Assembly (NCBI GenBank): GCA_027886185.1
Contig: WOAB01000226.1
Coordinates: forward strand, 3,472,001-3,536,000
DNA length: 64,000 nt
From: Rheum nobile
Taxonomy: Eukaryota; Streptophyta; Magnoliopsida; Caryophyllales; Polygonaceae
Direction: 5' to 3'
A program made the translations under genes and the position numbers. How positions within the stretch are numbered: position 1 is the first letter of the stretch; the number at the start of each line of letters is the position of its first letter. Of this stretch, positions 13,330 to 24,952 are shown one piece after another. The notes below the pieces were generated by a model. It did no database searches, had not been told where the DNA came from, and was given only the letters and a program-made list of their open reading frames with translations.

Positions 13330-13560
13330 GGAAAATTTTGAGCAATTTAATGTGTCGGAATCTGCAAAATTCGCCGAAAAGTCACCGGAGAAGACGCCGG
13401 AAAAGTGGAAATGGACATTCCACACGTAACGTGTGGAGGCTTTCCATGGTGTGTTCTGTCTCCACACGTTACGTGTGGATTGTCCAGTTCCAGATCTCCG
13501 ACGTCTTCTCCAGCGACTTTTCGGCGTCTTCCCCGACGATTTTTCCAGATTCCAGAATTG
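13330..13560. repeat. ~230-bp inverted repeat (hairpin) in the 5' region of the PMD gene
   Basis: The left arm (about 13345-13445) contains gccgaaaagtcaccggagaa and then the palindrome ccacacgtaacgtgtgg. The right arm (about 13465-13560) is the reverse complement with a few mismatches, including ccacacgttacgtgtgg. It ends just before a splice acceptor (tactgtag, 13591-13598) directly in front of the PMD start codon, so it would lie in a 5'-UTR intron or leader. Confidence 0.75.
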
Positions 13561-13598
13561 TATTATTTGAAATAAAATATTTTGATATATTACTGTAG

Positions 13599-16062
13599 AT
13601 GGAGCCCGGTGAAAGAACAAGCCGAAAGAATCGAAGAAACCTCATCCGTGACCAATCGTTTCGGACTGAACAAGAGGTTATCAGGTCCGAGAAAAGGAAA
13701 AACATGAATATTTGCTACCGTCAAGATGAGACAAGCCTCTATCAGACGAGAGCTGCTAGCGGTAGTCAGGATCCGCCAGTGATGCCTGTTGTGCCATCTT
13801 TTCCTACCGCTGGTGGTCGGGCTGACTCAGAGCCTCAGTTGTACCCAAATTACAACGCGAGCCCGCTCCGATGTTATTCTGATACAATGAATCAGGATAA
13901 CTATTATGGCCCCATGTTTAGTCCGCCGCCTCAGCAGAGCCCACTGCCCCATCACAACCCTGTGTATTATCAGGACGTACATGAGCAGATGCAGCACAAA
14001 CCATGGGAGAACCCGGGCCTCTACCTGAATGCCCCCTATCAGAGCGCTATGGTAAGTAGATTTAGTATCTGAAAAGATAAGCGTTTTATAAAAAAATGTA
14101 AATACTTATCATTTGTTTAAAAAAATATAGGACGAGGATAGCCAAGCTTGGGTTCCAAGAGGTGAACCTCAATACGTGGACGAGGAGCCACAGGAAGCCA
14201 CCTCTTCGCGGGCAAAACCTCCCCGATCGAAGAAAAAGGGCAGATATGACCCTGAATTGCAGGTTAGAGTACCTGGAGGTCCGGAGAGGCCTGAACTTCT
14301 GAAGGGTTTTGCCAATCACGTGGTGTACACCCTTTACCAGCACATTGTAAGTTGCATGGAAAATCTTATTCTTGAAATTTCACATTTTATTATAAATATG
14401 TCAAATCGATTGCTTACACTGGTTTCAAAATGCAAATATTTATAGTTTGTGCTACCGTTGAGGTTTCAGCAACGAGGCAAACATATACGCGCATGGCCTT
14501 TGCAGTTGGAAACAGAATGGGGTCAACTGGCATCTGGATCAGGGTTGTGTCATATTCCGGATGTGATGCATGAGCATGTGCACGAGACGCTGATTGGTGC
14601 GTTCATTGAGCGTTGGCAACCTGAAACCAGCTCGTTCCATATGTCATGGGGAGAGATGACCATAACTCTCCATGACGTATTGTTGATCCTTGGGCTAAGC
14701 ATCCACGGAAAAGACATGGCACCTCCACAGAAATGGCATGAGTAGTTGGGGGTGACTGATTTGAAGAAGGCCATGGTGGAGGAGGCATGGGAATTCTTTG
14801 AGTTGCCTGCTGAGAAAGTGTCATCTGGTACCGTAACTGCTGAGTGGTTCAAGGGACATTGCGGATGGCTGAATGACGAACAGTGTGCGTATGGGTACTT
14901 GTTGTACTTGTTGGGCTCTTGTCTCTTCCCGGACAAGTCCCAACACAAATTGCCATTGTACTATACGGGATTTATGGTTGATCACTCGTCTCCCATGGAT
15001 TATGCATGGGGTGCTGGCGTTCTTGCCCACGTGTACCGCAGCTTGGGCGAGTGCACAAGAAAAGATGCGAGATTGATGTCCACATGCTACACTCTAATTC
15101 AGGTATATTTTTGTAATTATAAAAACTATTGTTTATACCAAAATTTTTTGTTGTAAATGTAATTATTCAATAACATGGATTGCTTACAAAAATTCTCTTT
15201 CAAGCGTGGATATACCAGTATTTCATCATGTTCAGACCTGCATAGAGTAGAGACTGGGACTTTGAACATGCGATCCCATACGCTCGTAGATGGGACCTTT
15301 CAGTGAAACCCAACCCCATGAGAAATTACAGAATGGAGCTCGATATGATGACTGCGGACATGGTAAGTGCATATATTATGTTTAGGTTGATTGGATGTCG
15401 TTCGGTACGATTGATAGGTATGTTTAGGTTCACTTTGATTTTTAATTCTTTTGCATCCTATTATGTTTAGGTTGATTGGATGTCGTACGGTCCGATTGAC
15501 TTTAACGATGTGAGCTTTGCTCCATCGCGCTTCCATGGAGTTATCTCGTGTCTTTGGATAACCGAGCCGTACATGCCAGACCATGTGGCGAGACAGTTTG
15601 CCTGTGTACAGCAGGTTCCAAGGCCGCCTATAGTGCCAGTAAAGGCACATAGGGGGGCCAAAATCAGCACATACACTGTGGAGTACGACAAAGCTCAATT
15701 TGTCTGGGATGCCTAGAATATACATTCCATGACTCTAGATGCGATGGGCCCTCTTGTCCAACAAGGGCATGATTGTAGTGGTGATTACATGGGTTGGTAC
15801 CTCCCACGTACACACCCATTCTTCAACCCCCCGACCATTGAAGATGCGACACATGTATGAAATTGACTAATTTGTAGGTTGTTTAATTTCCGGTTAACTC
15901 AATCTATATTTGTAATACATATCAACGTTTTTGTGTTGTGTGCAGGCCTTCAAATACTGCTACAATGATCTTCAGCCACATCGCAACCATGAATGTGAAG
16001 ATGTAGCAGAGGCGCTACGCCGATCATTGGAGCGAATGTATCATTTCCTTCCCAATCACTGA
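13599..16062 (+). pseudogene. plant mobile domain (PMD, aminotransferase-like) protein of a MULE, broken
   Basis: Predicted exons: 13599-14051, 14131-14346, 14446-15102, 15204-15362, 15471-15854, 15946-16062. The N-terminus is a basic and Pro/Gln-rich region without known domain. From exon 3 it matches the PMD family (PF10536; MAIN/MAIL1-type): LPLRFQQRG, LCHIPDVMHEHVHETLIGAF, ERWQPETSSFHM, then TLHDVLLILGLSIHG, later GWLNDEQCAYGYLLYLLGSC and, in exon 5, PDHVARQFACVQQVPRPP. Defects seen: in-frame TAG at 14743-14745, 15243-15245 and 15714-15716, and a mutated acceptor before exon 4 (caa where cag is expected). It faces the transposase gene convergently. PMD proteins occur both as host silencing and meristem factors and inside MULEs and retrotransposons; here the context says transposon-borne. 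Probably non-functional. Confidence 0.8.
15376..15500 (+). repeat. partial duplication of a PMD intron/exon border
   Basis: About 40 bp starting 'tatgtttaggttgattgga' at ~15376 is repeated at ~15461, so the acceptor and first codons of exon 5 occur twice. Only the downstream copy continues into the PMD reading frame. Confidence 0.6.
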
Positions 16063-16394
16063 GGAAGTTGTGGAGACTGTTTTATGATTAAACTTGTTTC
16101 ATTTTATGGATTTGATTGAACTTTGGATTATGGCAACAATGAATGTTATGACTTTTATTTGAATGTTTGTTATGATATTCTTAAGAGTGTATTCCCAAGT
16201 TTAAGATGTCTTCACGTAAGGCTAACGAACTAGATGACGTAATTATGTGTAAACCGACATCACGATAAACAGTAGATCATACAGATAGGTTCAGTTTTTC
16301 TTATTTTCCACAAGTTTCAATTTTACAGAACGAACAGAAACCGCCAGAAGGAACTAGAAATCCACACATTACGTGTGGTTCTGATGTAATCTGT

Positions 16395-16592
16395 GTAAAA
16401 CGCACGGCCGTGCATTTTACCGCACCGGTCGTGCGGTGCTCTCGACTTTTCACAAAAAATAAAGCGAAGAATGCACGGCCGTGTGTTTTACCGCACAGGA
16501 CGTGCGGTGCTCTCGGCTTTTCACAAAAAAATTCAGCGAAGACCGCACGGCCGTGCGTTTTACCGCACAGGCCGTGCGGTGCTCTCGGCTTT
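16395..16592. repeat. three ~73-bp units with palindromic word GCACGGCCGTGC
   Basis: Each unit has gcacggccgtgc, a tttaccgcac spacer, a second palindrome such as acaggccgtgcggt, the string gctctcg and a 'cttttcacaaaaaa' spacer. The array lies between the convergent PMD and transposase genes. A homologous unit in reverse orientation occurs in the Athila-like element at 34.65-34.74 and 37.63-37.73 kb. Confidence 0.8.
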
Positions 16593-16614
16593 CCGATAAG
16601 CAAAATGATGAGGG

Positions 16615-16735
16615 ATAAATACAACGAACATGTGTATTGGTATTACATCAACATGTCATAAATACAACGAACATGTGTCTCAGGTCATAAATACAACGAA
16701 CATGTGTCTTGCTATTACATCAAAGTCATTGCATC
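16615..16735. repeat. tandem repeat of 'aaatacaacgaacatgtgt'
   Basis: Three copies (from about 16617, 16661 and 16690) with variable spacers sit immediately after the transposase stop codon. The string 'aagtcattgcatcatacata' and the following gatagtttcaact also recur at ~16910-16955 and ~16725-16750, so the transposase 3' end has been partly duplicated. Confidence 0.6.
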
Positions 16736-19700
16736 ATACAATAGTTTCAACTTTCTTCTTTCCGCGACCCTTTGGTTTGTGTGCTTGGTACTCCGTCAAT
16801 CGTTCAAGGAATGGATCTACTAAATCACCCGCAGACGGGTCATGAAATCTCACCCATGCGTTGTAAAGGTCCGGCAATGGCGAGGTTTCGACAAGGCCAA
16901 TCTACATCAAAGTCATTGCATCATACATATGTCTTAACATAAGATAGTTTCAACTTATTTGATTGTATTAATGTACCGCAATGAAATGTTGCTCTTTCTC
17001 GACATGGCAAATGCATATTGTCTTCAGCTTCTCTCCAACCGCTTGGTTTGGATTCGCCCTCATAGGCATGTATGTCGTTCCCACACCAGCACCGACGGAG
17101 ACGAACACACAGTTGAATGCAGTTGCCATCAAACATTCCATATCCGGGAGGTCCAACCACGTCTCCCGTGGGGCAGGCATGTTGGGCGCAGGAAACCATG
17201 CAAGCTTCGCCTCCATTGCCTCAAGTGTCATCGTAGACATCCAAATTGGCACAAATAGCTCATACTCTTGTTTCAACGTAGCGATCATGGTACATCGAAC
17301 ACATTCCCACTGCTCCTGTCCTAAACCCAGACCATGCGCAATTGATCTGTATTCGCAGTTTCCATCACCCACTATTTCCCACCATCCTCCCACGTGTTGT
17401 TTCATACACTTGGGAAACTGGGTAATATATCGCCTAGGGTTTTTGATCAACGTCATGTAACCCGAAGGCATAGGCTCCCATAACATGGTTGAAGCTTCCT
17501 TTGGTGGTCTTGCTTTTTGCTTCTTCGGAGGTGTTCCCTCCATCTATTGGTCAGTGTACTCCCATGCTGACTGTTGCCTTTTGGTGGGAATGTTTAGAGC
17601 TCCTTGAGGCCGTCCCTTATGCCTAACTTTAGCTGGCTCTTATAGAGTAGTCTGCTCTGGATGTGCTATACTTGTTAGTGCAGAGACAGCTCTGTGTTGA
17701 TCATGCACTGGCAATATGGGGAAGACGCTTGCAACAAACTCATCAAGCAACGACCTATTCACTCTCCGTTGTCTGTCTTCTTCTTCTGTCCGCACTTCTG
17801 ACAAGGTCAATTGCCTCCAGAACGGATGCAATGAGCTAGGATCAATTGGTTCCTAGTTCATCAAATTCCGCGCCATGTCATGCACGCAAGGCAAGCCATC
17901 CTTCACCCTCATCTGGCATCTGCATATAGTGTTCCACAATGGATCTTCGCCTTTCTTGTATTCCTCAATCAGCCGCGCTAGTGCTATTGCAAAGACCTTG
18001 TAGTGCAACTTGCAGAAAAGATGTGATTGTGTTATCAGCGTAAATCGCTTTTCTAAGCTCTCATTCAAGGCCCCCCTTATCTCATTAATATGAATGCGCA
18101 ACCGTGCATCATATTAATCGAATACAGTGCAAAGGTTGCCATCATTGCTAGTGAAGAAGCTTTTAAGACTTGAATGAGCCCCTTCAACCCTGTATTACAA
18201 TCAAGAATCCGAAGTCAGTATGTTGTTGTAAAAGTCCAAGTTCAAATAACCAGTTAAATTTAAAAACATAATGCACAAACCTGTTAGTTGTGGTAGTTCC
18301 AAGAGTGAAGACTGTATCTGTCCATACTGAGACGATTCTTTCCTTATACGGGTCAAGCCAGTTTTTTTATACATACTGAAGACATTTTGGATATTTCCTC
18401 CAATCTTGCTGAATCTTCTTCAGTGTTGCTTCATACCCTTCTATGGTTGTTTCCTTGAATAGTTTCATGTAGTCATTGGAAAACGCTGTGCCCCTAAACT
18501 TGTCCATGGCCTTCTTCCCGAAGTCTTCAATATTCTTCCTCACATTGCGCCTACATAGGATGAATTTTGCTTCTGGAAATTGCTTCTTTAATGCGTTCAT
18601 CAACGCCTTCTCCCGATCTGTGACCAAGCATGTGGGTGCTCGTTGGACCTTGACAAACATCTTTGAAAGTTGTTGTATGGCCCACTTGTAACTCTTTTCG
18701 TTCTCATGCTCCGGAAATGCCCCGACAATATTGTAGTTTTTCCAAACAGATGTGATGCCGACAATTTCAAGGAAGGGCAAATCGTAACTGCGCACATAAT
18801 GATATGTTATGGCATGTTAATGATTACATGAACAAGTGAAGAATATAATAGATATGTGTGTTACTAACCTGTTAGTTGCGTATGTAGAGTCTAGCAACAC
18901 AACGTAAGGGAATGCCTTCAGCAGCGACAACTGGTCTGGGCTTGCGAAGAAGATATTTGTGATCCTATTGGTCTTCTCATTGAATCTATGCTTCATGAAG
19001 TATCCCTTCTCCTTACACTCATAGAAGAATTGTTGCACCACTGTTCTTCCTTCCATGTCGTTTTTTCGTATGTCATGCATGGTGTTGTACACTGATATGG
19101 CTAAAGTCGTGTGCCCAATCAAAGTAAAATCCTTAACAACCTAAACTAGTAGAATAGGCAAGCAAGGGTCAAATCCTACAGGGAGGAGTTGTCTTTCTTA
19201 ATGTAAATTAGTGTGTCAAAGTAACAAAGAGGGGTTTTGGTTGGTTGTTTGTAAACAAGTAAACAAAGGAAACAAAAACAAAGGTTTGTAATCAAATTGG
19301 GAAAAACACTTAGCCAAACAAATATCCACCTTTAGTTTGGTTGATTGATCATTGATTATTCCTAGTCCTCAATCCTCATAAATATCCTAATCCTTGTTCT
19401 GAAATAGTTACCAGTCCTACCAGTCTTGATAACCCTAACTATTAAACAATCATGAAACCATCAAGATAAATCTAACAGCAGCAGTAAGTTCAGGAATAAA
19501 TAGGCTCATGCAATACTTAACAACCCGTCAGTACTCGACATGCAATCAATTCTCTTCACAATAAACATTCACAACTCGTTCATGTAAATCGTGTTTGCTA
19601 CTCTGAATTAGGCATGAACAATATTAATCTCACCAAGTTGACCAGATTAAGGTAACTAGCACTATAGATAATATCAATCTCAGCTAATTTGTCAGGCTAG

Positions 19701-20785
19701 GGAAACTAATATTAATAATACTAATCACAACAATTGATGAACTAGATCAACCAATAGAATTCAAAACCCTAATCCTGCAATATGAATAATATCAATCAAA
19801 CTAGGTAGCTAATCTAGAGAAATCAATATAACTCAATGGGATGAAGCATAAGAGAATCAATAACATTCAAGGATAGAGTAAATGAATAATCTCACAATCA
19901 AATTCAAACTAAGGCTTCAATCGTCGGACTAAGCAAAGGGTGCTTAGCTCCTCATAGTCTTCGAAGCCACAAAATCTAAAGGAAAATAATACGTAGAATG
20001 AAAACTGAATGATAAACGATGATAGCTGCTATGGAAATTAGGTTAAATAACCTAAAAACCAAACCTAGTTCTCAAAAGATAACAAACTTAAGCTAAAATG
20101 TAAACTAAAATAATGTAAACCGGAATAAAGAAAATAAAAGAAAAACGGAAAAATAAGATAAAGTAAACTTCGGACGAAAGACTGCCGCTTCGCTGATGCA
20201 CATTTCCGCGATCGCATAAGAATTTCCGCGGTCGCGGAAAATTCACTTTCTGATCCTTTGCTCTCGACTTATCCGCGACCAAGCATTCTGCTCGCCCGCG
20301 ATCGCGGATTTCTTCTGTACACCCAGTTGGGTCTATTCTTCGTCTTCTTGGGTGGCTTCCTTCTCTCTTCAATATATCTTCATTTAAGCTTCTTCAAACC
20401 ACCATATCTTCACTTCTACTTCTCAACTCCAATCTCTACAATACGCTATAAACATCTTCAAATGGTACCCAAAACACCGGTAACAACTCCTAGTTAAACT
20501 CTACAAAGTAGCACTGATCATACACTTGCTTCATCTTGGTCAAGTTTCCTGGGGACGATGCAATTGTAGTAAAAATCTTTTGAGGCTTGCAATGATTAAC
20601 TGTCATCACCCTAATAATCTCCTTCTCCTCAGCGTTTGGTCGCCCAGCTAATGCATGACCAAACAAATTGTCTTTGATCACATGATTGTGAGTTTCATGT
20701 TGTACAGTGATCTTCCATGATCCCTTCGGCCCTTCTTTCAACCTCAACATGAATGGACACCCACACTTGGATTCTTGATACGGGT
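16734..20785 (-). pseudogene. MULE transposase with FAR1 domain, SWIM finger and C-terminal OTU domain, truncated and broken
   Basis: Read on the minus strand. FAR1-type DNA-binding domain (20526 to ~20785: KCGCPFML, HNHVIKDNLFGHALAGRP), continuing at 19087-18869 after a solo LTR. A GT-AG intron (18788-18868) leads to the MULE catalytic core (18281-18787: VGITSVWKNYNIVGAF, LVTDREKALMNAL, ILCRRNVRKN), then exon 16977-18189 with a SWIM finger (CRCQMRVKDGLPCVH) and an OTU-like cysteine protease (DGNCEYRSIAHGLG, ending in the QHFIA histidine region), and a last exon 16734-16901. Such OTU-bearing MULEs are known in plants. In-frame stops (for example near 18365, 17850 and 17640) and the lost N-terminus make it a pseudogene. 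It is convergent with the PMD gene in the same element. Confidence 0.85.
19093..20520 (-). mobile_element. solo LTR (gypsy, Athila/Tat-like) inside the MULE transposase
   Basis: On the minus strand the element begins TGATCAGTGC and ends TTTAGCCATATCA; its 3' end is the same as the LTR end at 33282-33294 of the large Athila-like element. The 5-bp target duplication tacac (19088-19092 and 20521-20525 on plus) is exact. Removing the LTR and one duplication rejoins the transposase frame (KQVYNTMHDIRK), which independently confirms the borders. It is 1,428 bp, with no internal coding or second LTR. Confidence 0.9.
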
Positions 20786-20845
20786 GCCTCCTATCACATC
20801 AGGAGAAATTGCTATACTCCATGACTTAATTAATATACCTTCCAT
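20771..20845 (+). pseudogene. copia protease fragment
   Basis: Translation gives WILDTGASYHIRRN, the aspartic-protease signature of Ty1/copia polyproteins, followed by a stop. A diverged copy of the same segment occurs at 23045-23122. It abuts the truncated FAR1 domain of the MULE. The complementary strand could also be read as FAR1 coding, but the protease motif is the stronger match. Confidence 0.55.
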
Positions 20846-22640
20846 CACGATGAAGGCTACCGTTACCTAAGATGGTGACATGCTCAAACTCATGGTGGAC
20901 AACTACTCCTACTAAAATCTAGTAATGGATGATCGTCTATACTATAAGAATTTGCACTATCATCAATTAGAAGAAGCCATAACAAAAGAGCGGCAAGGCA
21001 TGGAAGTTGCTAAATGGAAAGGCGGTTGTCGTAATTTGTAAGTCAATAGACCAAACTTTTTTTTACCATGTTTCTACTTACACGATTGCCTTATGAATCA
21101 TGGACAAAGCTTGAGTTCATGATTCAAAATAAGACGCCTAGTAAATTAGTAATAAATCCCTCTTAGTTTAGTACGGTTTGTGATGTTGGAGTATAAGGAT
21201 TAGTTGAAAGCCCTTTTACTCCTTAGTTCCCTATCGGAAAGTTAAGACACGCTCTTGGTTACTCTAAGTAACTCACTCTTAAAAGGAAAGCTGATTGTAG
21301 ATATCGTCATTTATAGCCTTCTTAATGAAGAATCAAGGACAAAGGAACGAGGCACGACCACCTAGTCCGAGGCAAACATTGTCAACTATCAAAGTAGAAG
21401 TACCACCGCCATGATGGCAAAAGGTGATGAAATTGATCTCGTTGGACGAGGCAATATACTAAATATTGCCTATGGTGATACAACGTGGGATATCGATAAG
21501 AGCAAAATTATTGTCATCCTACCAAAGTGGTGACTTTGGTAACGTCCGGATGGGAAATCGAGATAGGAGCAAGATCGTTCGAGTGAGAGATGTCCTTTTG
21601 GCATGTAAAATGGGATCCAAGATTGTCTTGAAAGATGTGAGGCATGCCCCTGACTTGCACCTCAATTTCATATCAATAGAAAAGCTTGATGAAGTCGGTC
21701 TTGTGAACCCCTTTGAGTAAGGTAATTGGAAGCTCACCAAAGGAACTTTGACCGTGGCTTTATGAAGAAAGGAGGGGTCATTCTATCTCATGCGAGCCAA
21801 GCCCGGTGCTATGACCAAGGAATGCATATACCTAGGTTATCTCATAGATAGCTCAACTATCAGCCTTGTGATCTGATCGACAAAAATATTGACCAAGGAG
21901 GAGTAACAATTGATAACGATGACGCTGATGTTGAGAGATGATTGTCTAGAAAGAGACGATCATCAACCTATTAGAGCCCGAATGAGTACGGGTTACTCAC
22001 AGATGAAGGAGATCCTCAGAGTTGTGAAGTGGTTATCAACAGTTGCAAAACTGAGTGGGTGAGAGCCATGCAAGAGGAGAAAAATTCTTGCATGAGAACC
22101 CACTTACGAGCATGCAAGGTCCATGCAAGAAGAGGTGAAAGCCTTGCATGAAGACCACACTTACGAGCTAATGAATGGGAAGCATGTGCTAGAGCGCATA
22201 GAGATAGAACCATCCAAATATAATGATTCCAAGAGATCATTGTCAAGGTATGCTTTTGAGGGGGGAGTTGATTCATGGAAATCGAAATTGCAGCGTTGTG
22301 TCATCTTGAGCACTAACAAGGTAGAGGATGTCACATCTACAATGAGATGCAAGGAGAACTAGTCACACATAATGGCCATTGAGATACTAACCAAGAAGGT
22401 CGAAGATAGTCGTGAAGCCCTTGCCATGACAACACTGCCTTAAAATATTTCGACAAGGGAGAGATTATTGTGTTTCCTCCAATATTTGAAAGTGGGCTTG
22501 ACAATAGACTATTTAAAAAGACCAAATACAAAAGAATATTGGGTTGCCAAATTCTTCAACATGGGGCCCAAGATGAAAATCAAAATGGGTTGAGGATGAA
22601 ACATGTCGAATGAGACGTGCTAGACATTTCCAAAAGTGTG
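20846..22640 (+). pseudogene. degraded Ty1/copia polyprotein (gag, pre-integrase, RT and RNase H remnants)
   Basis: Several frames are needed. Gag-like text appears near 20925-21400 (MDDRLYYKNLHYHQLEEA; later SLLNEESRTKE). A strong pre-integrase stretch follows at 21520-21760: GDFGNVRMGNRDRSKIV, LKDVRHAPDLHLNFISIEKL, NWKLTKGTL. The RT start signature AMQEEVKALHEDHTYEL is at ~22118-22175 and an RNase H piece (SWKSKLQRCVILST) at ~22270. The integrase core and most of RT are missing between 21840 and 22050, and frames are broken, so this is an internally deleted, dead element. It is a different lineage from the copia relic that follows. Confidence 0.75.
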
Positions 22641-22980
22641 GAGGTTGGTGCAAGACTCTAGTGAAGGGAACAATATCCAACGTACGTGAGATTAGTATTA
22701 GAACTAATTACCACAAACTAGAATTTTCTACTGAAAATATATTCATTGTACAATGTATGTGTTGGTGGATTAGAGGCATTGTTTAGCCGTCTTAATGGTC
22801 CTATAAATAGGCATTTGAAAATGTATCTTCTGTATCGACCGAGTGGATAAATCAAGAGTGTGAGCGAGTGTAGTGAGGATTAGGTGATCGAGCTATTAAG
22901 CTTAGAGGGAAGTGAGCACGAGTCCTCGATAGATGAAGTGTGTATAGTTAAGCTTGGCTTAACTATTCCGCATATTACCC
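22641..22980 (+). mobile_element. putative 3' LTR of the copia relic
   Basis: The segment follows the RNase H remnant and contains a plant promoter-like TATAAATAG at ~22802 and, about 35-60 bp further, a transcribed-leader-like region. No 5' partner was found upstream, so the LTR borders and identity are inferred from position and the TATA box only. Confidence 0.4.
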
Positions 22981-23044
22981 ATCTTAATCAGATGAAGAGA
23001 AAAAATGCTATTTTTTTCCAATAGAAGTTGCCATGTAAGCTATC

Positions 23045-24443
23045 TATTCCTTGGATTCTTGATATGAGTGCCTCCTATTACAACGAGAAACATTGTTATA
23101 CTATATGACTTAATTAAATATTGGGAAATTCCTATTGGTGCCCTTAAGTTTAGGGTTATTCTTGTTGGTGTCCCATGATTACTTTTTTTCCCGGTTGGTG
23201 CCCTAAGGTTTTGTGTTTGTTATACTCGAGGGAGACGTTGGTGTCCCATGAATACTTTTTCCTTTTGGTGTCCCATGATTACTTTTTTCCCGGTTCGTAC
23301 TCTTATGGTTCGAATTGATCAAATCCAAGCCCAAAATTGTATTCCTCACCCTCAAATTAGTAGGATTCACTCCTAAAACACCCAAATTCATATCCGAACA
23401 AGCTTGATTTGAATTCTGAAATAACAACCCATTTTCGACCTTAGGAATTCAAATCGAGAGGGTTCGGGTATGTATTTGAGAATTTTAGGAGTCGAATCCT
23501 ATTAATTTTAGGACGAGGAACACAATGGTAGGCTTGAATTTGGTCAAATCGAATAGAAAGAGTACGAATATGGAAAAACTTGGTTACGAAGCAAACAAAC
23601 ACAAAACCTTAGAGACACCAACAAGAATAACCCTAAACTTAAGGGAACCAATAGAAATTTCCCTTAAATATTGTGTTGCCTAATGGGACAATGTAAACCA
23701 CAATACAAGTAAGAACTCTATTTTTTGGAGACCTACGTCTCCTCTAGTTGTCCATATACCTTGACTCACTTGCACTTTATTGTCGTTTACAAAACTTACA
23801 TTAGAACTTTCTTGTGTTGTCTCTTGACTAAAAGACTGTGTGTTGCAGTACCTAGATTCGAGTCCAATGATTGAAGCAGATGAGAAACGAGGATGGATCT
23901 ATTATATTCGAACGACGCGACATGAAGTTCATGTTTGTCATGCTTCCATATTTGGTCCGTCTACCATACGACACTAGCGTTTGGGATGCCCATCTACCTT
24001 AGTTTTACAACTTCTACTTAAGCGATGTAGTTCAAATCGATATATCGTCAACTATTAATTTTCCTTGCAATATTTGTGTTAAGGCCAAACAAATAAGTGT
24101 ATCTTTTCGCTATTAGTTTGAATACAGAAGATGTGTTGTTTCCATTGATCCATTGTGATGTTTGGAGCCCTTATAGCACCTTGTACACTACTAGTGCCTC
24201 TTATTTTCATGAGAAGGGAGTCTGAAGTTGCCACCTTGTTTGAGCATGCAGTTTTGTGCTATGGTTACCACACCTATTTTGCACACAGACAAAAGGATTG
24301 CATTTCAGACTTTGAAGCCTTATTTTTCAACTAAAGGCATCTTGCTCGAGAAGACATGTTTTGGCACGCCCCTAACAAAACGGTCGATCGAGCGCACGCA
24401 TCACCATCTTTTACATGTTTTTCGGGCTCTACGGTTCGAGGCC
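23045..24443 (+). pseudogene. matrix copia relic, segment 1: protease to integrase
   Basis: Begins with a decayed protease motif (WILDMSASYY), is interrupted by the MITE 23123-23663, then continues with pre-integrase (KRGWIYY), the integrase zinc-binding tail (CNICVKAKQIS), a DVWSPYST core motif and GTPLTKRSIERTHHHLLHVF. Frames shift repeatedly. The reading stops exactly at RALRFEA where the LTR element begins (24444) and resumes at 41825, so this relic is the oldest layer of the nested stack. Confidence 0.8.
23123..23663. mobile_element. 541-bp MULE-type MITE
   Basis: Terminal inverted repeats begin gggaaattcctattggtgcc and end with their complement (ggaaccaatagaaatttccc). The 9-bp target duplication ttaaatatt is exact (23114-23122, 23664-23672). 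A second inverted zone lies inside around 'gattcaaatc..'. Nine-base duplications fit Mutator-like elements. It has no coding capacity and lies inside the copia protease-integrase interval. Confidence 0.9.
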
Positions 24444-24759
24444 TGATAACACCTATTTATACATATTTTAGGAGTCTAATTACATATTAGATTAGGTTAT
24501 TTTCATGTATATTTTATACTTTTATAATTAATTTTGCTATATTTTTACATTCAGAGTCTACACTCGTGCTTTTATATATTTCAGGCATTTTAGGTCTATT
24601 TTAATCGAAGATACAAGACTGTTGACATCGGAATTAAATATGTGCCCTTATGGAAAAAAATACTACTAACTTGGTAGCAAAACATGGCCCAAGTACAAAA
24701 CCAGCATGAAGATTGGCCAAGGCCCAAATTGTGCAAATGCCAACTCTCGGCTTCATGAG

Positions 24760-24952
24760 CGGTGAGTTAAGTAAATAACCATTTGACAAACCTTTTTTTT
24801 AATTAATGGACCCTTAGAAAAAATAGACCCCTCTTCCTCTCCCTAAACCCTACTCCCTACCCCCTATCCCTACCTCTTAAACCCTTAAAAATTAGTAAGG
24901 ATTCATTTTATTAATTGAAAACTCTTAAATGGTCAATGGGTCCAAAACCCTC
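24760..24952 (+). mobile_element. 193-bp MITE in the 5' LTR
   Basis: The exact 9-bp duplication cttcatgag flanks it (24751-24759, 24953-24961). The ends are cggtgagttaagtaa and aaaaccctc, with only weak terminal complementarity. The 3' LTR lacks an insertion at this exact site but has the same MITE, inverted, some 10 bp away in LTR coordinates. Confidence 0.75.

Noticed and set aside
20771..20845. Reading this segment as FAR1 coding of the MULE on the minus strand
   Set aside because: A partial match is possible (RRHPYQESKCGCPF), but the plus-strand WILDTGASYHI protease motif and the diverged copy at 23045 followed by copia integrase favour copia. The exact junction stays uncertain.
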